From assembly GCA_023436175.1 (NCBI GenBank), contig JAEZKE010000160.1, positions 1-17,114 on the forward strand: DNA of 17,114 nucleotides, in the 5' to 3' direction. Positions 7,183 to 14,684 of this stretch are shown one piece after another (positions within the stretch are counted from its first letter, which is position 1; each line of letters starts with the position of its first letter). The notes under the pieces are model-generated. The model saw nothing but the letters and a program-made list of their open reading frames with translations, was not told the DNA's origin and did not search any database. The stretch is from Methanobacteriota archaeon. Lineage in GTDB: Archaea > Methanobacteriota > Methanobacteria > Methanobacteriales > Methanobacteriaceae. The translations under genes were made by a program, and so were the position numbers.

Positions 7183-7245
7183 GAGGAGATGTAGTTGTTA
7201 CGTGCATTTGGTGGTATTGCCGCAATACTTAGGTATAGAACATAG
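7183..7245 (+). pseudogene. Diverged second copy of the prf1 3' end
   Basis: Reads E E M stop L L R A F G G I A A I L R Y R T stop, against E E G M Q L L R A F G G I A A I L R Y R T stop at the true end of prf1. Over the last 16 sense codons (7195-7242 against 7032-7079) six bases differ, in five codons, and all are synonymous (GGC/GGT, GCT/GCC, GCT/GCA, CGG/AGA, ACT/ACA). The Gln codon has become TAG and one Gly codon is missing. It is not an expressed gene, only a fragment. The synonymous-only pattern means the fragment evolved under protein-level selection before it was stranded, so it is probably the end of another prf1 allele or gene copy rather than a fresh local duplication. Confidence 0.85.
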
Positions 7246-7363
7246 AGTTCTATCTCTAATTTTTTTTTATTTAATTTTAAAATAGTTTAGATAAAATAGA
7301 TTCTTTTTTTTTAAATAATTTAGGAAAAAGGAATTATAAATTAAAAATGATTTTGAAATAGAT
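7246..7363. terminator. T-rich convergent 3' region
   Basis: Between the prf1 fragment and the convergent gfcR gene. There are T runs on the plus strand at about 7260-7268 and 7304-7312, consistent with archaeal oligo-U termination of prf1. A-runs downstream of gfcR, which would be U-runs in its transcript, are less clear. Confidence 0.4.
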
Positions 7364-7963
7364 TTATCCTAACCTGCTTACACGAATCAATGATTCTACA
7401 GGAACTCCTTCGATTTCATCTATTCCTTTTTTATCAATCAAGACAACAGCACAAAGTGGATTTGCTCCAAGGTCGTTCAATATATTTATCGCTTCTTTTA
7501 CTGTTCTTCCGCTTGTTATAACGTCGTCCACAATCACAACTTTCTTACCTTCAACAGATGCAAAGTTACTGCTTATTGCTCCTCGTGCATCTTCCTCTTT
7601 TCTGTGTTTTATAGGGTGAAATACAGTTATATCTGCATCTATTATTTCTGCCATCATAGTTGCAAATGGTACTCCACTTACAGTTATTCCTACTACTACT
7701 TCAACATCACCGTATTCTAAAGCTAAATCTGCCATGGCTGCAGATACATGCATCATCCGTGCAGAGCTGCTACCTAAATTCTTCCAGTTTATCGCGAAAT
7801 CAACTGGAGCTTTTTGGGCTCCTTCTTCCATTTTTTTACCAGTTACCTGTAAAATGAGCCATCTGGCGGTGTCTTTAGAGACATTGAGTTCATCTGCTAT
7901 TTCTCCAGTGGTAAAGCCCCTGCTTCTTAGTTCATAAGCCCTTTTTATAAGCTCTTCATTCAT
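7364..7963 (-). CDS. gfcR: GfcR-type regulator: HTH fused to a phosphoribosyltransferase-like domain
   Basis: 199 residues. The N-terminal 45 residues form a helix-turn-helix (RSRGFTTGEIADELNVSKDT, about 14-33). From about 55 on there is a type I phosphoribosyltransferase domain with the PRPP loop VVIVDDVITSGRT at 142-154 and an upstream VVVGITVSGVPFA region. This architecture is that of the archaeal family first labelled orotate-phosphoribosyltransferase-like (PyrE-like) and shown in haloarchaea to regulate transcription (GfcR). Target genes in methanogens are not known to me; a metabolite such as PRPP or a nucleotide could be sensed. It follows the hemC-oxidoreductase pair after a 235-bp gap with its own candidate control site, so it is probably transcribed alone. 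Confidence 0.85.
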   Translation of the reverse strand: MNEELIKRAYELRSRGFTTGEIADELNVSKDTARWLILQVTGKKMEEGAQKAPVDFAINWKNLGSSSARMMHVSAAMADLALEYGDVEVVVGITVSGVPFATMMAEIIDADITVFHPIKHRKEEDARGAISSNFASVEGKKVVIVDDVITSGRTVKEAINILNDLGANPLCAVVLIDKKGIDEIEGVPVESLIRVSRLG

Positions 7964-8044
7964 AAAAACACGTCCAATTTAATTGAGGATTATTTTATAT
8001 AACATACATATCTAATTTTTAAGATATTGCAATATAAGTTTTTA

Positions 8045-8061
8045 TCTGTTTACTAAACAGA
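8045..8061. promoter_or_regulatory. 17-bp perfect palindrome upstream of gfcR
   Basis: TCTGTTTA and TAAACAGA flank a single central C. It lies 82 bp upstream of the gfcR start. On the minus strand it is directly followed by AAAAAC and TTATATT (complement of about 8033-8040), a possible BRE/TATA; a second TATA-like element (TTATATAA, complement of about 7993-8002) lies closer to the gene. A single-base centre with 8-bp arms suits a dimeric helix-turn-helix protein, possibly GfcR itself. Confidence 0.5.
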
Positions 8062-8126
8062 CATTATACAATGATTTGATTTTTAAGAAATAAAAACATA
8101 TTGGAATTCAAATAATTTCTTGTATC

Positions 8127-8157
8127 TGCAGAATCTTTAACGATCTCTAATTCTGCA
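8127..8157. repeat. Inverted repeat downstream of the oxidoreductase gene
   Basis: TGCAGAAT (8127-8134) and ATTCTGCA (8150-8157) are perfect complements with a 15-nt spacer. It lies about 42 nt beyond the 3' end of the minus-strand oxidoreductase gene and could be part of the 3' end of that transcript. No long T run follows on the minus strand, so a classical terminator is not obvious. Confidence 0.4.
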
Positions 8158-8198
8158 TGCAAAATTCTATAAATTAAAAAAAGATAAAAAGATAGGCT

Positions 8199-9152
8199 TT
8201 AATAGCCGTTTATTTCAACAGGAAGGTTATCTTTTGCAGATTTCATGGCTGCAGTTACAACTTTAAGTGCATATATTCCATCTTTACCTGTGATCTTAGG
8301 TTCTTCACCGTTATCTACTGCATATAAAAATGAACCTAATTCTTCCCTTAAAGGTTCTTTGTAGTCTATATCTACATTTTGCGTGGATTTTCCGTATACA
8401 TGGACTGTTTGATCTATATAATCGATAGAAATTATCCCATCTACACCAGTTATTTCTAACTTCCTTTTTTTGTATGGTGTAAGCCAGTTCACTTCGAGCA
8501 TACCAATAATACCATTTTTAAAACTGCTCATTATTTCTGCATGGTCTTCATATTCACATTTTTCAAGTCTACTTCCCATGTTAGCATATATTCTGGATAT
8601 AGGACTGTCAAAAAGGTGGAACATTATGTCTACGTCATGTATCGCAAGGTCTATTATAACTCCAACGTCTTTAATTCGTGGAGGAAATGGACCTACTCTT
8701 TTTGCAGATGCAGATACCACTTCGCCTATAACATCATCTTTTATAAGTTCTTTTGCCTTTCCTACAGCTGGGTTGAATCGTTCAACGTGACCAGTTGCAA
8801 GTTTAACTCCTTCCTTTTTGGCAGCGTTTACCATTGCTTCTGCTTCTCTTAAGGTAAATGCTATTGGTTTTTCTACCAGTACATGTTTACCATGTTCTAT
8901 TGCATCCATTACCACATTGAAATGGTGAGTGGTAGGAACACATACACTAACAGCATCTATCTCAGGCATTTTAAGGATATCCATATAATCTACGAATCCT
9001 TGTGCATTGTATTGATTAGCAACTTCCTCTGATTTATCCCTCATAAGATCAGATATAGCCATGAGATTAGCATTTTCAAGTTCAGAATATACTCGGGCGT
9101 GGTTGTAGCCCATAGCTCCTACACCAATTACGCCTACATTTACCTTATTCAC
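8199..9152 (-). CDS. Gfo/Idh/MocA family NAD(P)-dependent oxidoreductase
   Basis: 317 residues. The N-terminal Rossmann fold has GVIGVGAMGYNHARV at 7-21, EKP at 94-96 (sugar and cofactor contact) and the catalytic-type DLAIHD at 168-173; the C-terminal half is the alpha/beta substrate domain. The family oxidises or reduces sugars, inositols and related compounds. Euryarchaeal relatives are often annotated UDP-N-acetylglucosamine 3-dehydrogenase, used for diamino sugars in glycans; that is possible but not provable from sequence. ATG at 9150-9152 overlaps the hemC stop by 4 bp, so it is translated with hemC. A tetrapyrrole role is not evident from its motifs; the overlap may reflect shared expression only. 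Confidence 0.85.
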   Translation of the reverse strand: MNKVNVGVIGVGAMGYNHARVYSELENANLMAISDLMRDKSEEVANQYNAQGFVDYMDILKMPEIDAVSVCVPTTHHFNVVMDAIEHGKHVLVEKPIAFTLREAEAMVNAAKKEGVKLATGHVERFNPAVGKAKELIKDDVIGEVVSASAKRVGPFPPRIKDVGVIIDLAIHDVDIMFHLFDSPISRIYANMGSRLEKCEYEDHAEIMSSFKNGIIGMLEVNWLTPYKKRKLEITGVDGIISIDYIDQTVHVYGKSTQNVDIDYKEPLREELGSFLYAVDNGEEPKITGKDGIYALKVVTAAMKSAKDNLPVEINGY

Positions 9153-10018
9153 ACATAATCCTCCATTATTTTTGCAACATCTTTACCTAATTTTTCTGCA
9201 TCATTTATTGATCCGCTTAATTTAGCTTTAGACAGCACTTCACCTTCTTTTGTTAGTAAAATGCCATAAACGTCTAATTTATCGCCGTTAGCTTTTGCAG
9301 ACACTCCTAATGGCCATTGACAGCCTACTCCAAGTTCTGCAAGTACAGCTTTTTCAGCTGCTACTTCTTGTACTGAATTAAAATGATTTAATTTTTCTAA
9401 AATTTTCCGGGCAGAGCTGTCGTGCCTTGCAACTACAGCTAATGCCCCCTGCCCTGCTGCAGGAGTGAAATATTCAACTGGAAATACTTCCCGGATATGA
9501 TGGGCTAAACCAAGCCTGTTAATACCGGCTTCTGCCATTATAGTTGCATCATATTCTCCGCCAATTACTTTTTTTATTCGAGTATCTATATTTCCTCGTA
9601 TGGGCTTTATATTCAAGTTTTTACCGTGATAATTACAAAAAGCTTCCCTTCTCAGGCTGCTTGTTCCAATAGATGCTCCTTCATGGAGCTCATCCCAGTT
9701 ATGTGAAGATATAAGCACCTCATTGGGGGACTCTCTTTTAGGAACTGCTACTATCTCAAGGTCACCTGCAAGTTCTGTTGGAAGGTCTTTTAGGCTGTGT
9801 ACTCCAAAATCAACGTCTTCTTCTAGAACTGCTTTGTCAAGTTCTTTAGTGAATATGCCCTTTACATCAATGGAATAAAGTTGAGAATCAGTGATTTTAT
9901 CTCCGGTAGTTTTAATTATTTCCATATCTATTTCTTCGTTTATTATTTTAGATAACTGCCCGATTATACTTTTCGTTTGAGTCACTGCTAAATTGCTTCC
10001 CCTGGTGCCAACTCTCAA
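9149..10018 (-). CDS. hemC: Hydroxymethylbilane synthase (porphobilinogen deaminase)
   Basis: Joins four porphobilinogen units into hydroxymethylbilane, the precursor of sirohaem, cobamides and coenzyme F430. 289 residues, slightly short but complete. Visible: VGTRGSNLAVTQT at the N-terminus, VHSLKDLP at 73-80 with the catalytic aspartate, GTSSLRREA at about 118-126, RGNIDTR at 141-147, AAGQGALA at 187-194, and Cys233 in GVGCQWPLG, which carries the dipyrromethane cofactor. The start is TTG (complement of 10016-10018) with a strong GGAGAGG just upstream on the minus strand (complement of 10024-10030). The upstream gap is occupied by the largest palindrome array, which is probably in its leader or promoter region. 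Its stop overlaps the start of the oxidoreductase gene. Confidence 0.95.
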   Translation of the reverse strand: MRVGTRGSNLAVTQTKSIIGQLSKIINEEIDMEIIKTTGDKITDSQLYSIDVKGIFTKELDKAVLEEDVDFGVHSLKDLPTELAGDLEIVAVPKRESPNEVLISSHNWDELHEGASIGTSSLRREAFCNYHGKNLNIKPIRGNIDTRIKKVIGGEYDATIMAEAGINRLGLAHHIREVFPVEYFTPAAGQGALAVVARHDSSARKILEKLNHFNSVQEVAAEKAVLAELGVGCQWPLGVSAKANGDKLDVYGILLTKEGEVLSKAKLSGSINDAEKLGKDVAKIMEDYV

Positions 10019-10091
10019 AGAATCCTCTCCATAATTATTTAATAAACTAAAAAACCCTGCAAAATTTTAATTTTTTGATGTCCTCAAACAC

Positions 10092-10660
10092 AACGTATTG
10101 GACCCTTGAAAACTGTCAAAATCCCTCAAAATCTTTTTGATTTTTCTCAACCTCAAAAAAATCTGTCAAAAATCTACGATTTTTGACGCCACGAAAATTG
10201 AAAATTTTCGCAGGTTTTAATTTTTTTGGGACATTCAAACGCGAAGCGTTTGATGTTTACGAAACTTACGTTTCGTAACAACGAAAAATGAAATTTTTCG
10301 TATGTATCGGAAATCTCTGATTTCCGAAAGGTTAGAAAAATTCATCAAATTTTTCTAAAATTCATAGAATTTTGACGCCTACAAAAACCTTTAGTTTTTG
10401 TGGCCGAGGAAATAAAATTTCCTCCGACATGTGAAAATTGAAAATTTTCACGGTTGCGGAACAGAGTTCCGCAAACACAGAAAAATGCGAAGCATTCGAA
10501 AATTCATAGAATTTTCGATGTGTCAAATCAAAAATTTGACAACATTTTTCTTTAGCTCTGTTTTCGGGGCATGTAAAAACTAAATGTTTTTACGGTTGAG
10601 GAACTTCGTTCCTCAAACACCGAAAATCGATAGATTTTCGAATGTTTTAAAACAACATTT
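10092..10660. repeat. Palindrome array 2, the largest, between cfbE and hemC
   Basis: At least 17 clear units (stem, loop): 10165-10187 (GTCAAAAATC, TAC); 10192-10210 (CGAAAATT, GAA); 10235-10253 (TCAAACGC, GAA); 10257-10278 (TTACGAAAC, TTAC); 10281-10301 (ACGAAAAAT, GAA); 10307-10327 (TCGGAAATC, TCT); 10332-10358 (TTAGAAAAATT, CATCA); 10357-10373 (AAAATTC, ATA); 10381-10401 (ACAAAAAC, CTTTA); 10406-10424 (GAGGAAAT, AAA); 10431-10451 (GTGAAAATT, GAA); 10454-10474 (TTGCGGAAC, AGA); 10496-10518 (TCGAAAATTC, ATA); 10521-10541 (TGTCAAAT, CAAAA); 10573-10593 (GTAAAAAC, TAAAT); 10596-10616 (TTGAGGAAC, TTC); 10621-10640 (CGAAAATC, GATA). All listed stems are perfect. Degraded units precede 10165. 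Outer arms AGAAAAATG (10479-10487) and CATTTTTCT (10543-10551) enclose other units. Confidence 0.93.
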
Positions 10661-10942
10661 AATCTGTTTTCATGATGAACTCCATATGAATGATTCATCA
10701 ATGACCTTTAAAAAGATTTTTGTGATTAAGTTCACAATTAAATCATAACTTTATTAGAATTTTGATCTACTTATACTTGTCATCGATTTGATTTAATCCA
10801 TCTATATCATGGCATCTAAAACACATGTATTGCACCTTAAATTGGATGTTGATCAATTGAATTTAACTTATCAAAGCTTTTACAGCATATATGAACGTTT
10901 AAAGTAGCATTTTACTCCCCTAGGTGTATTATTGGTATTTGA
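10661..10942. other. Intergenic region after cfbE, no recognised gene
   Basis: AT-rich DNA between the 3' end of cfbE and the palindrome array. The only gene-like item is a 32-codon frame at 10809-10907 (MASKTHVLHLKLDVDQ and so on) on the plus strand without a ribosome binding site; I do not call it a gene. Loose inverted repeats occur but none is convincing. Confidence 0.4.
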
Positions 10943-12280
10943 TTATCTTTTATCGAGATCTGAAAAATTGGATCTATATATTAAAAGAATCATTTTGGAA
11001 TTCATTTTAACTGCTTCATCAATAGAATTATTGAAGTTAGTGTACTTATATTTTCGTTTTATCACGTTTGCAACGCTTTTGCCAAGTTCATCAACCAGTA
11101 TAAGCTGGATTTTAGGGTCCATACCATCAAAAAATTCTGCTGCTGCTTCTTCATCTATTTCTTCGCAGGTTACCCCATATTTACCTCCAAAAATGATTAC
11201 TGGATTTTCTAAATCTTGAATCATCTTTATAGATTTTTCAATGGCCGTAACATTAATCCCAGGATTAATTTCTTCTATGATTTTATTTCCTTTATAATTT
11301 CTCAGGGAAGTCCGCCCATCAATCCCTCTAAAACTTTTTAATCCTATTTTAACTTGATTAACGGGAGTTTTTAAAATTAAAGCAGCACATACAGCTCCGA
11401 GAACATTGTTTAAATGGTGCTCTGCAGGAGCAAAAGTAGAAATATCAAAGGAAGTATTTAAGATATCACCATCTACTGTTTTAAGGTCATTAACTTCAAC
11501 GCTAAAAGATGTTTCATCAAGCCCAAATTTTATGTTAGATGCATGGACATTTGCATCGCTATCGATACCAAATGTGTTTGTATTTTTGTATAAATCAGAG
11601 TAAAAATGGTTAAATGAATCAAAATCGCACGCAATTACTTTACTTTTAAATATTTGAGCTTTCGCCTGGCTTGCGGTTTTTCCTCCGGATGCTATGGAGT
11701 AGTTTTCAGCTATATTGGTGAGTATACCTGCATCAGCAAGTCCAGATCCTCCAAGGGAAGTTTCAAATATACAGATTCCAATATTTTTATAATCTTTAGC
11801 AAGTTGCCATGATTCTATGATACTTGCAGGAGTTATACTTATGTCTTTTTTTAAAATAGTACTTTCATGGTTTTCTATGACTTCAACACCTAAACTGCTT
11901 AAAATTAATGGATTTAACTCTTTAAATATTTCCTTTAGCATTTTTACAGTGCTGGTTTTTCCTTTTACTCCTGTAACTTCAATTACAGGGACATTAATCC
12001 TGTCTTTCATCAGGAACTTAATAGCCTCGTGGTGGGTCATATCAACTTTTAATTCGATGTTGCAGTGTACCGGGGCAATGATTAGAAAATCATCATTATT
12101 TACTTCATCCAGAAATGATTTTTCAACAAACGCTATCTTTTTTTTCTCTAAAGAGAGTTTTTCAGTTTCAGAAAGCGTATTATAAATATCTAATGCAAAA
12201 ACATTAAAATCATCTAATTTTGAAAACTCTGAAGCTATTAATTTTCCTCCATGCGTCATATCCACGATTAATGTATTCAT
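10943..12280 (-). CDS. cfbE: Coenzyme F430 synthetase (Mur-ligase family)
   Basis: The last enzyme of F430 synthesis: an ATP-dependent ligase-like step that closes the six-membered carbocyclic ring to give F430, the nickel cofactor of methyl-coenzyme M reductase. 445 residues. It begins NTLIVDMTHGGKLIASEF, a start I associate with CfbE. The Mur-ligase P-loop GVKGKTS is at 104-110, followed by a central domain with FETSLGGSGLADAG and NIAENYS, and a C-terminal domain with FRGIDGRTSLRNYKG and IIFGGKYG. The main alternative is another archaeal Mur-like ligase, for example in pseudomurein synthesis, but the DMTHGG start and the nearby tetrapyrrole gene favour CfbE. The ribosome binding site AAAGGAG is 10 nt before ATG. 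It lies 46 nt after the NAD kinase gene on the same strand, probably one operon. Confidence 0.8.
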   Translation of the reverse strand: MNTLIVDMTHGGKLIASEFSKLDDFNVFALDIYNTLSETEKLSLEKKKIAFVEKSFLDEVNNDDFLIIAPVHCNIELKVDMTHHEAIKFLMKDRINVPVIEVTGVKGKTSTVKMLKEIFKELNPLILSSLGVEVIENHESTILKKDISITPASIIESWQLAKDYKNIGICIFETSLGGSGLADAGILTNIAENYSIASGGKTASQAKAQIFKSKVIACDFDSFNHFYSDLYKNTNTFGIDSDANVHASNIKFGLDETSFSVEVNDLKTVDGDILNTSFDISTFAPAEHHLNNVLGAVCAALILKTPVNQVKIGLKSFRGIDGRTSLRNYKGNKIIEEINPGINVTAIEKSIKMIQDLENPVIIFGGKYGVTCEEIDEEAAAEFFDGMDPKIQLILVDELGKSVANVIKRKYKYTNFNNSIDEAVKMNSKMILLIYRSNFSDLDKR

Positions 12281-12326
12281 TGGTTCTATGCTCCTTTGAT
12301 AATTATAAAAATAAAAAGGATTTAAG

Positions 12327-13172
12327 TCATTCGAGACCTATTCCACCTTTTATGAGCTTTTCTCTTACTTTTTTATAGAACTCTTTGGTTAACCTTACAA
12401 AATAAGCATGCTGATCAGATTTTTTGAATATAACTTCTTCCATATAATTAATTTCTTCCTCAACTTGTCCATCTATAACTGCTATAGCTTTTTTCCCTTC
12501 TCTAAGCAGCTTTACACTTATTATACTTTCACCCGATACTACAGTAGGGCGTGATCCAAGTTTAAATGGGCATATTGGAACTATTATAAATGCATTCACA
12601 CGAGGATCAACAATAGGACCTCCTGCAGACATAGAATAAGCGGTTGAACCACTTGGTGTTGCAATTATAAGCCCATCAGCTCTTAGCTCTTCCACTATTT
12701 CATCATCAACTCTTATTTCAAGATGGAGCATTTTTGCAGGTTTTCTGGTCATTAAAACTACTTCGTTTAATGCGGGTGCCAATTCTCGGTTGTGCCATAC
12801 TTCAAGACGTGTACGCTCTTCAATGAAGTAGTTCCCATTTAATACTTCTTTAATGGCATGGAAAGATTCATCAGGACCTATTTCTGTTAGGAAACCTACT
12901 GTACCCATGTTTATCCCAAATATGGGAATATTTTTTCCGTCTATAAAACTTTGGGTTCTTAAAATTGTTCCATCGCCTCCAATTGCGATTATAATGTCCA
13001 CATCCATGTCCTGGATCTCTCTGGCGGAATCATGATATTTGTTAAGTTTTTTTACAATGGCAGGATCTAAAAAAACTTCTACATTTTTTTTAATTAGAAA
13101 ATCTGCTAATTCATCGGTAAGTTCAATGGCTTTATGAATATCAAGGCGTGATGCAATTCCTATTCTCATCAT
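12327..13172 (-). CDS. nadK: NAD kinase
   Basis: Phosphorylates NAD to NADP. 281 residues from the first of two adjacent ATG codons. Landmarks: AIGGDGTILRT with GGDG at 65-68, and ADGLIIATPSGSTAYSMSAGGPIV in the middle, both diagnostic of NAD kinases. The start overlaps the stop of the upstream phosphatase gene as ATGA (13169-13172). In Methanocaldococcus jannaschii the homologous functions are one fused protein, NADP phosphatase first and NAD kinase second; here the same order is kept as two overlapping genes. It is followed by cfbE after 46 nt. Confidence 0.95.
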   Translation of the reverse strand: MMRIGIASRLDIHKAIELTDELADFLIKKNVEVFLDPAIVKKLNKYHDSAREIQDMDVDIIIAIGGDGTILRTQSFIDGKNIPIFGINMGTVGFLTEIGPDESFHAIKEVLNGNYFIEERTRLEVWHNRELAPALNEVVLMTRKPAKMLHLEIRVDDEIVEELRADGLIIATPSGSTAYSMSAGGPIVDPRVNAFIIVPICPFKLGSRPTVVSGESIISVKLLREGKKAIAVIDGQVEEEINYMEEVIFKKSDQHAYFVRLTKEFYKKVREKLIKGGIGLE

Positions 13173-14005
13173 AAAATCTCCGTAATATTGATTATACCTT
13201 TGTGAACATTTAAATTACATGCTGCAATTATAGATGTCCTTTCTGTAACGTTCAATCTATTATCTAAGCTTTTCCCATGCTCATTGGTTACTGTTCCTCC
13301 AGCCTCTTCAACTATGAGTTTAGCAGCAGCTATATCTACCACTCTTAAGTTCCCCCGGATATCTAAAAAGGCATCATAAGTGCCGTCAGCAACATAACAC
13401 AGTTCAGTGGCAACAGAGCCAAGCAATCTGATTCTCCTTACAGTTTTGCATATATCATCCATTTTAGTCATGGCTCCTCGAACATAGGCCCCTATTAATG
13501 AACCAGTAATAGTTTCTCTTGATGATGGAACAGTATTTTTACCGTTCAAAATAGCTCCTTTTCCTTTAACTGCCTCATAAAGATCTCCTGTTGCTAGGTT
13601 TTTAACAAAACCCATTTCAATATCCTGTAATGTAAGTGAATCTCCTGATTTATTAGAGGCATCTGCAATTGCAATGGATATTCCATAAAATGGAATGTTT
13701 TTGAGGGCATTTATAGTCCCATCTAACGGATCAACTACAAAAACAACTTCAGATGGGTTTTTTCCAATTTTAAGTTCTCCTATTTCTTCACTTACAAGTA
13801 TCACAGATTTTCCAGTATTTTTTAAAATTTCTATAACTTTTTCTTCTGCAACGACGTCAATCATTTTGGTAGGAGTACCATCAGCACCCATTTTCACTGT
13901 TTCGCCTGATTTTTCTCTACCTACAAGTGGAGAAATAGCTTCATTCACTTCATTTATTATTTTATATGAAATATCCCTCCAAAATTCAATATCCTCTTTT
14001 TTCAT
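13169..14005 (-). CDS. suhB: Inositol-monophosphatase family phosphatase (FBPase/IMPase, possible NADP phosphatase)
   Basis: 278 residues from ATG at 14003-14005. Metal-site motifs of the family are present: VSEEIGE at 71-77, VVDPLDGTINALKN with DPLDGT at 92-97, and RVVDIAAAKLIVEEAGG in the C-terminal half. Archaeal members hydrolyse inositol-1-phosphate and fructose-1,6-bisphosphate, and some hydrolyse NADP. The direct overlap with NAD kinase, matching the fusion in Methanocaldococcus, makes NADP phosphatase a likely activity here. The frame is open back to 14035, but GGGGT just upstream and the 4-nt gap to the pdaD stop support the later start (MKKEDIEFW). Family is certain; substrate is inferred. 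Confidence 0.88.
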   Translation of the reverse strand: MKKEDIEFWRDISYKIINEVNEAISPLVGREKSGETVKMGADGTPTKMIDVVAEEKVIEILKNTGKSVILVSEEIGELKIGKNPSEVVFVVDPLDGTINALKNIPFYGISIAIADASNKSGDSLTLQDIEMGFVKNLATGDLYEAVKGKGAILNGKNTVPSSRETITGSLIGAYVRGAMTKMDDICKTVRRIRLLGSVATELCYVADGTYDAFLDIRGNLRVVDIAAAKLIVEEAGGTVTNEHGKSLDNRLNVTERTSIIAACNLNVHKGIINITEIL

Positions 14006-14009
14006 GATT

Positions 14010-14453
14010 TTACCCCAAATAAATAATTGAAGCAACTACGGAGCCTTCATTTTCAACCACATGGCTTTTTTCCTCAACAATTATTTCATTTATCTTCATT
14101 TTTCTTATTTCCATCATCTGCTCAGCCATAAATACGGCATATTTTTTCACTTCTTCTGGATCTTCGTTTACAGCTGAATGTTCAACAACACAGCCGAAAT
14201 CATCAGACGTTGCAACTGCTATTACTGCAGTGATTACATCACCTTTTTTGTTCGATGTTGAGTGGGCTAAAACACAGTTTATCATGTCTCCTGCTGTGAG
14301 TTCCGGGAGTTCTACGAATTTTGAACCTGCTGGAAGTATGCTTGATACTTTTATTAAATTTACGTCTCCTATTCCTGCATCTAATAGGGCATTATCGAAT
14401 GCATTGAGTTTACTTGGTCCTTCTGCTTTTCCTGATGTTATTGCTACTTTCAT
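14010..14453 (-). CDS. pdaD: Pyruvoyl-dependent arginine decarboxylase
   Basis: Decarboxylates arginine to agmatine, the first step of archaeal polyamine synthesis. 147 residues from ATG at 14451-14453, close to the length of characterised methanogen enzymes. The proenzyme cuts itself between two serines to make a pyruvoyl group; the site is visible as Ser37-Ser38 in IKVSSILPAGSK. Further conserved parts are the N-terminal TSGKAEGPSKLNAFDNAL, INCVLAHSTS and the C-terminal half with EHSAVN. An in-frame GTG at 14460-14462 is a possible earlier start but sits in the likely ribosome binding region (AAGTGGT). It is the first gene of a minus-strand run with the phosphatase, nadK and cfbE, and is divergent from aIF5A. 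Confidence 0.93.
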   Translation of the reverse strand: MKVAITSGKAEGPSKLNAFDNALLDAGIGDVNLIKVSSILPAGSKFVELPELTAGDMINCVLAHSTSNKKGDVITAVIAVATSDDFGCVVEHSAVNEDPEEVKKYAVFMAEQMMEIRKMKINEIIVEEKSHVVENEGSVVASIIYLG

Positions 14454-14563
14454 TGTTACCACTTAATAGAATTTAAATATTGAAAAAGATATAGTTAACT
14501 TAATAGATAATAAAACATTCATTGTGCAAAAGTTATACGTTTATTAAATACAAATGTTAACAG

Positions 14564-14673
14564 AGATTTAAAAATCTGTTTTGATACATAATTTGCACAG
14601 ATTGAAATCTATGATTTGAACGCATACAAAAAAAATTTCATTTTTTGTGGCGGTTCCAAACATGAAGTGTTTG
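14564..14673. repeat. Palindrome array 3, partly degraded
   Basis: Weaker members of the same family. AGATTT and AAATCT pair near 14564-14577. TTGAAATC and GATTTGAA (loop TAT, one G-G mismatch) lie near 14602-14620. ACAAAAAA-type and TTTTTTGT-type arms surround TTC near 14626-14648. CAAACAT pairs with GTGTTTG around GAA at 14657-14673 with one G-T pair. It sits upstream of the aIF5A TATA box and so may be outside that transcript. Confidence 0.6.
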
Positions 14674-14684
14674 AGAGTTATCTA

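Noticed and set aside
10809..10907. 32-codon frame starting MASKTHVLHLKLDVDQ
   Set aside because: No ribosome binding site, short, no recognised family, and located in a gap convergent with cfbE. Possible but unsupported.
11406..12185. Open frames opposite cfbE and other minus-strand genes
   Set aside because: They are antisense shadows of well-supported genes without ribosome binding sites or family features.
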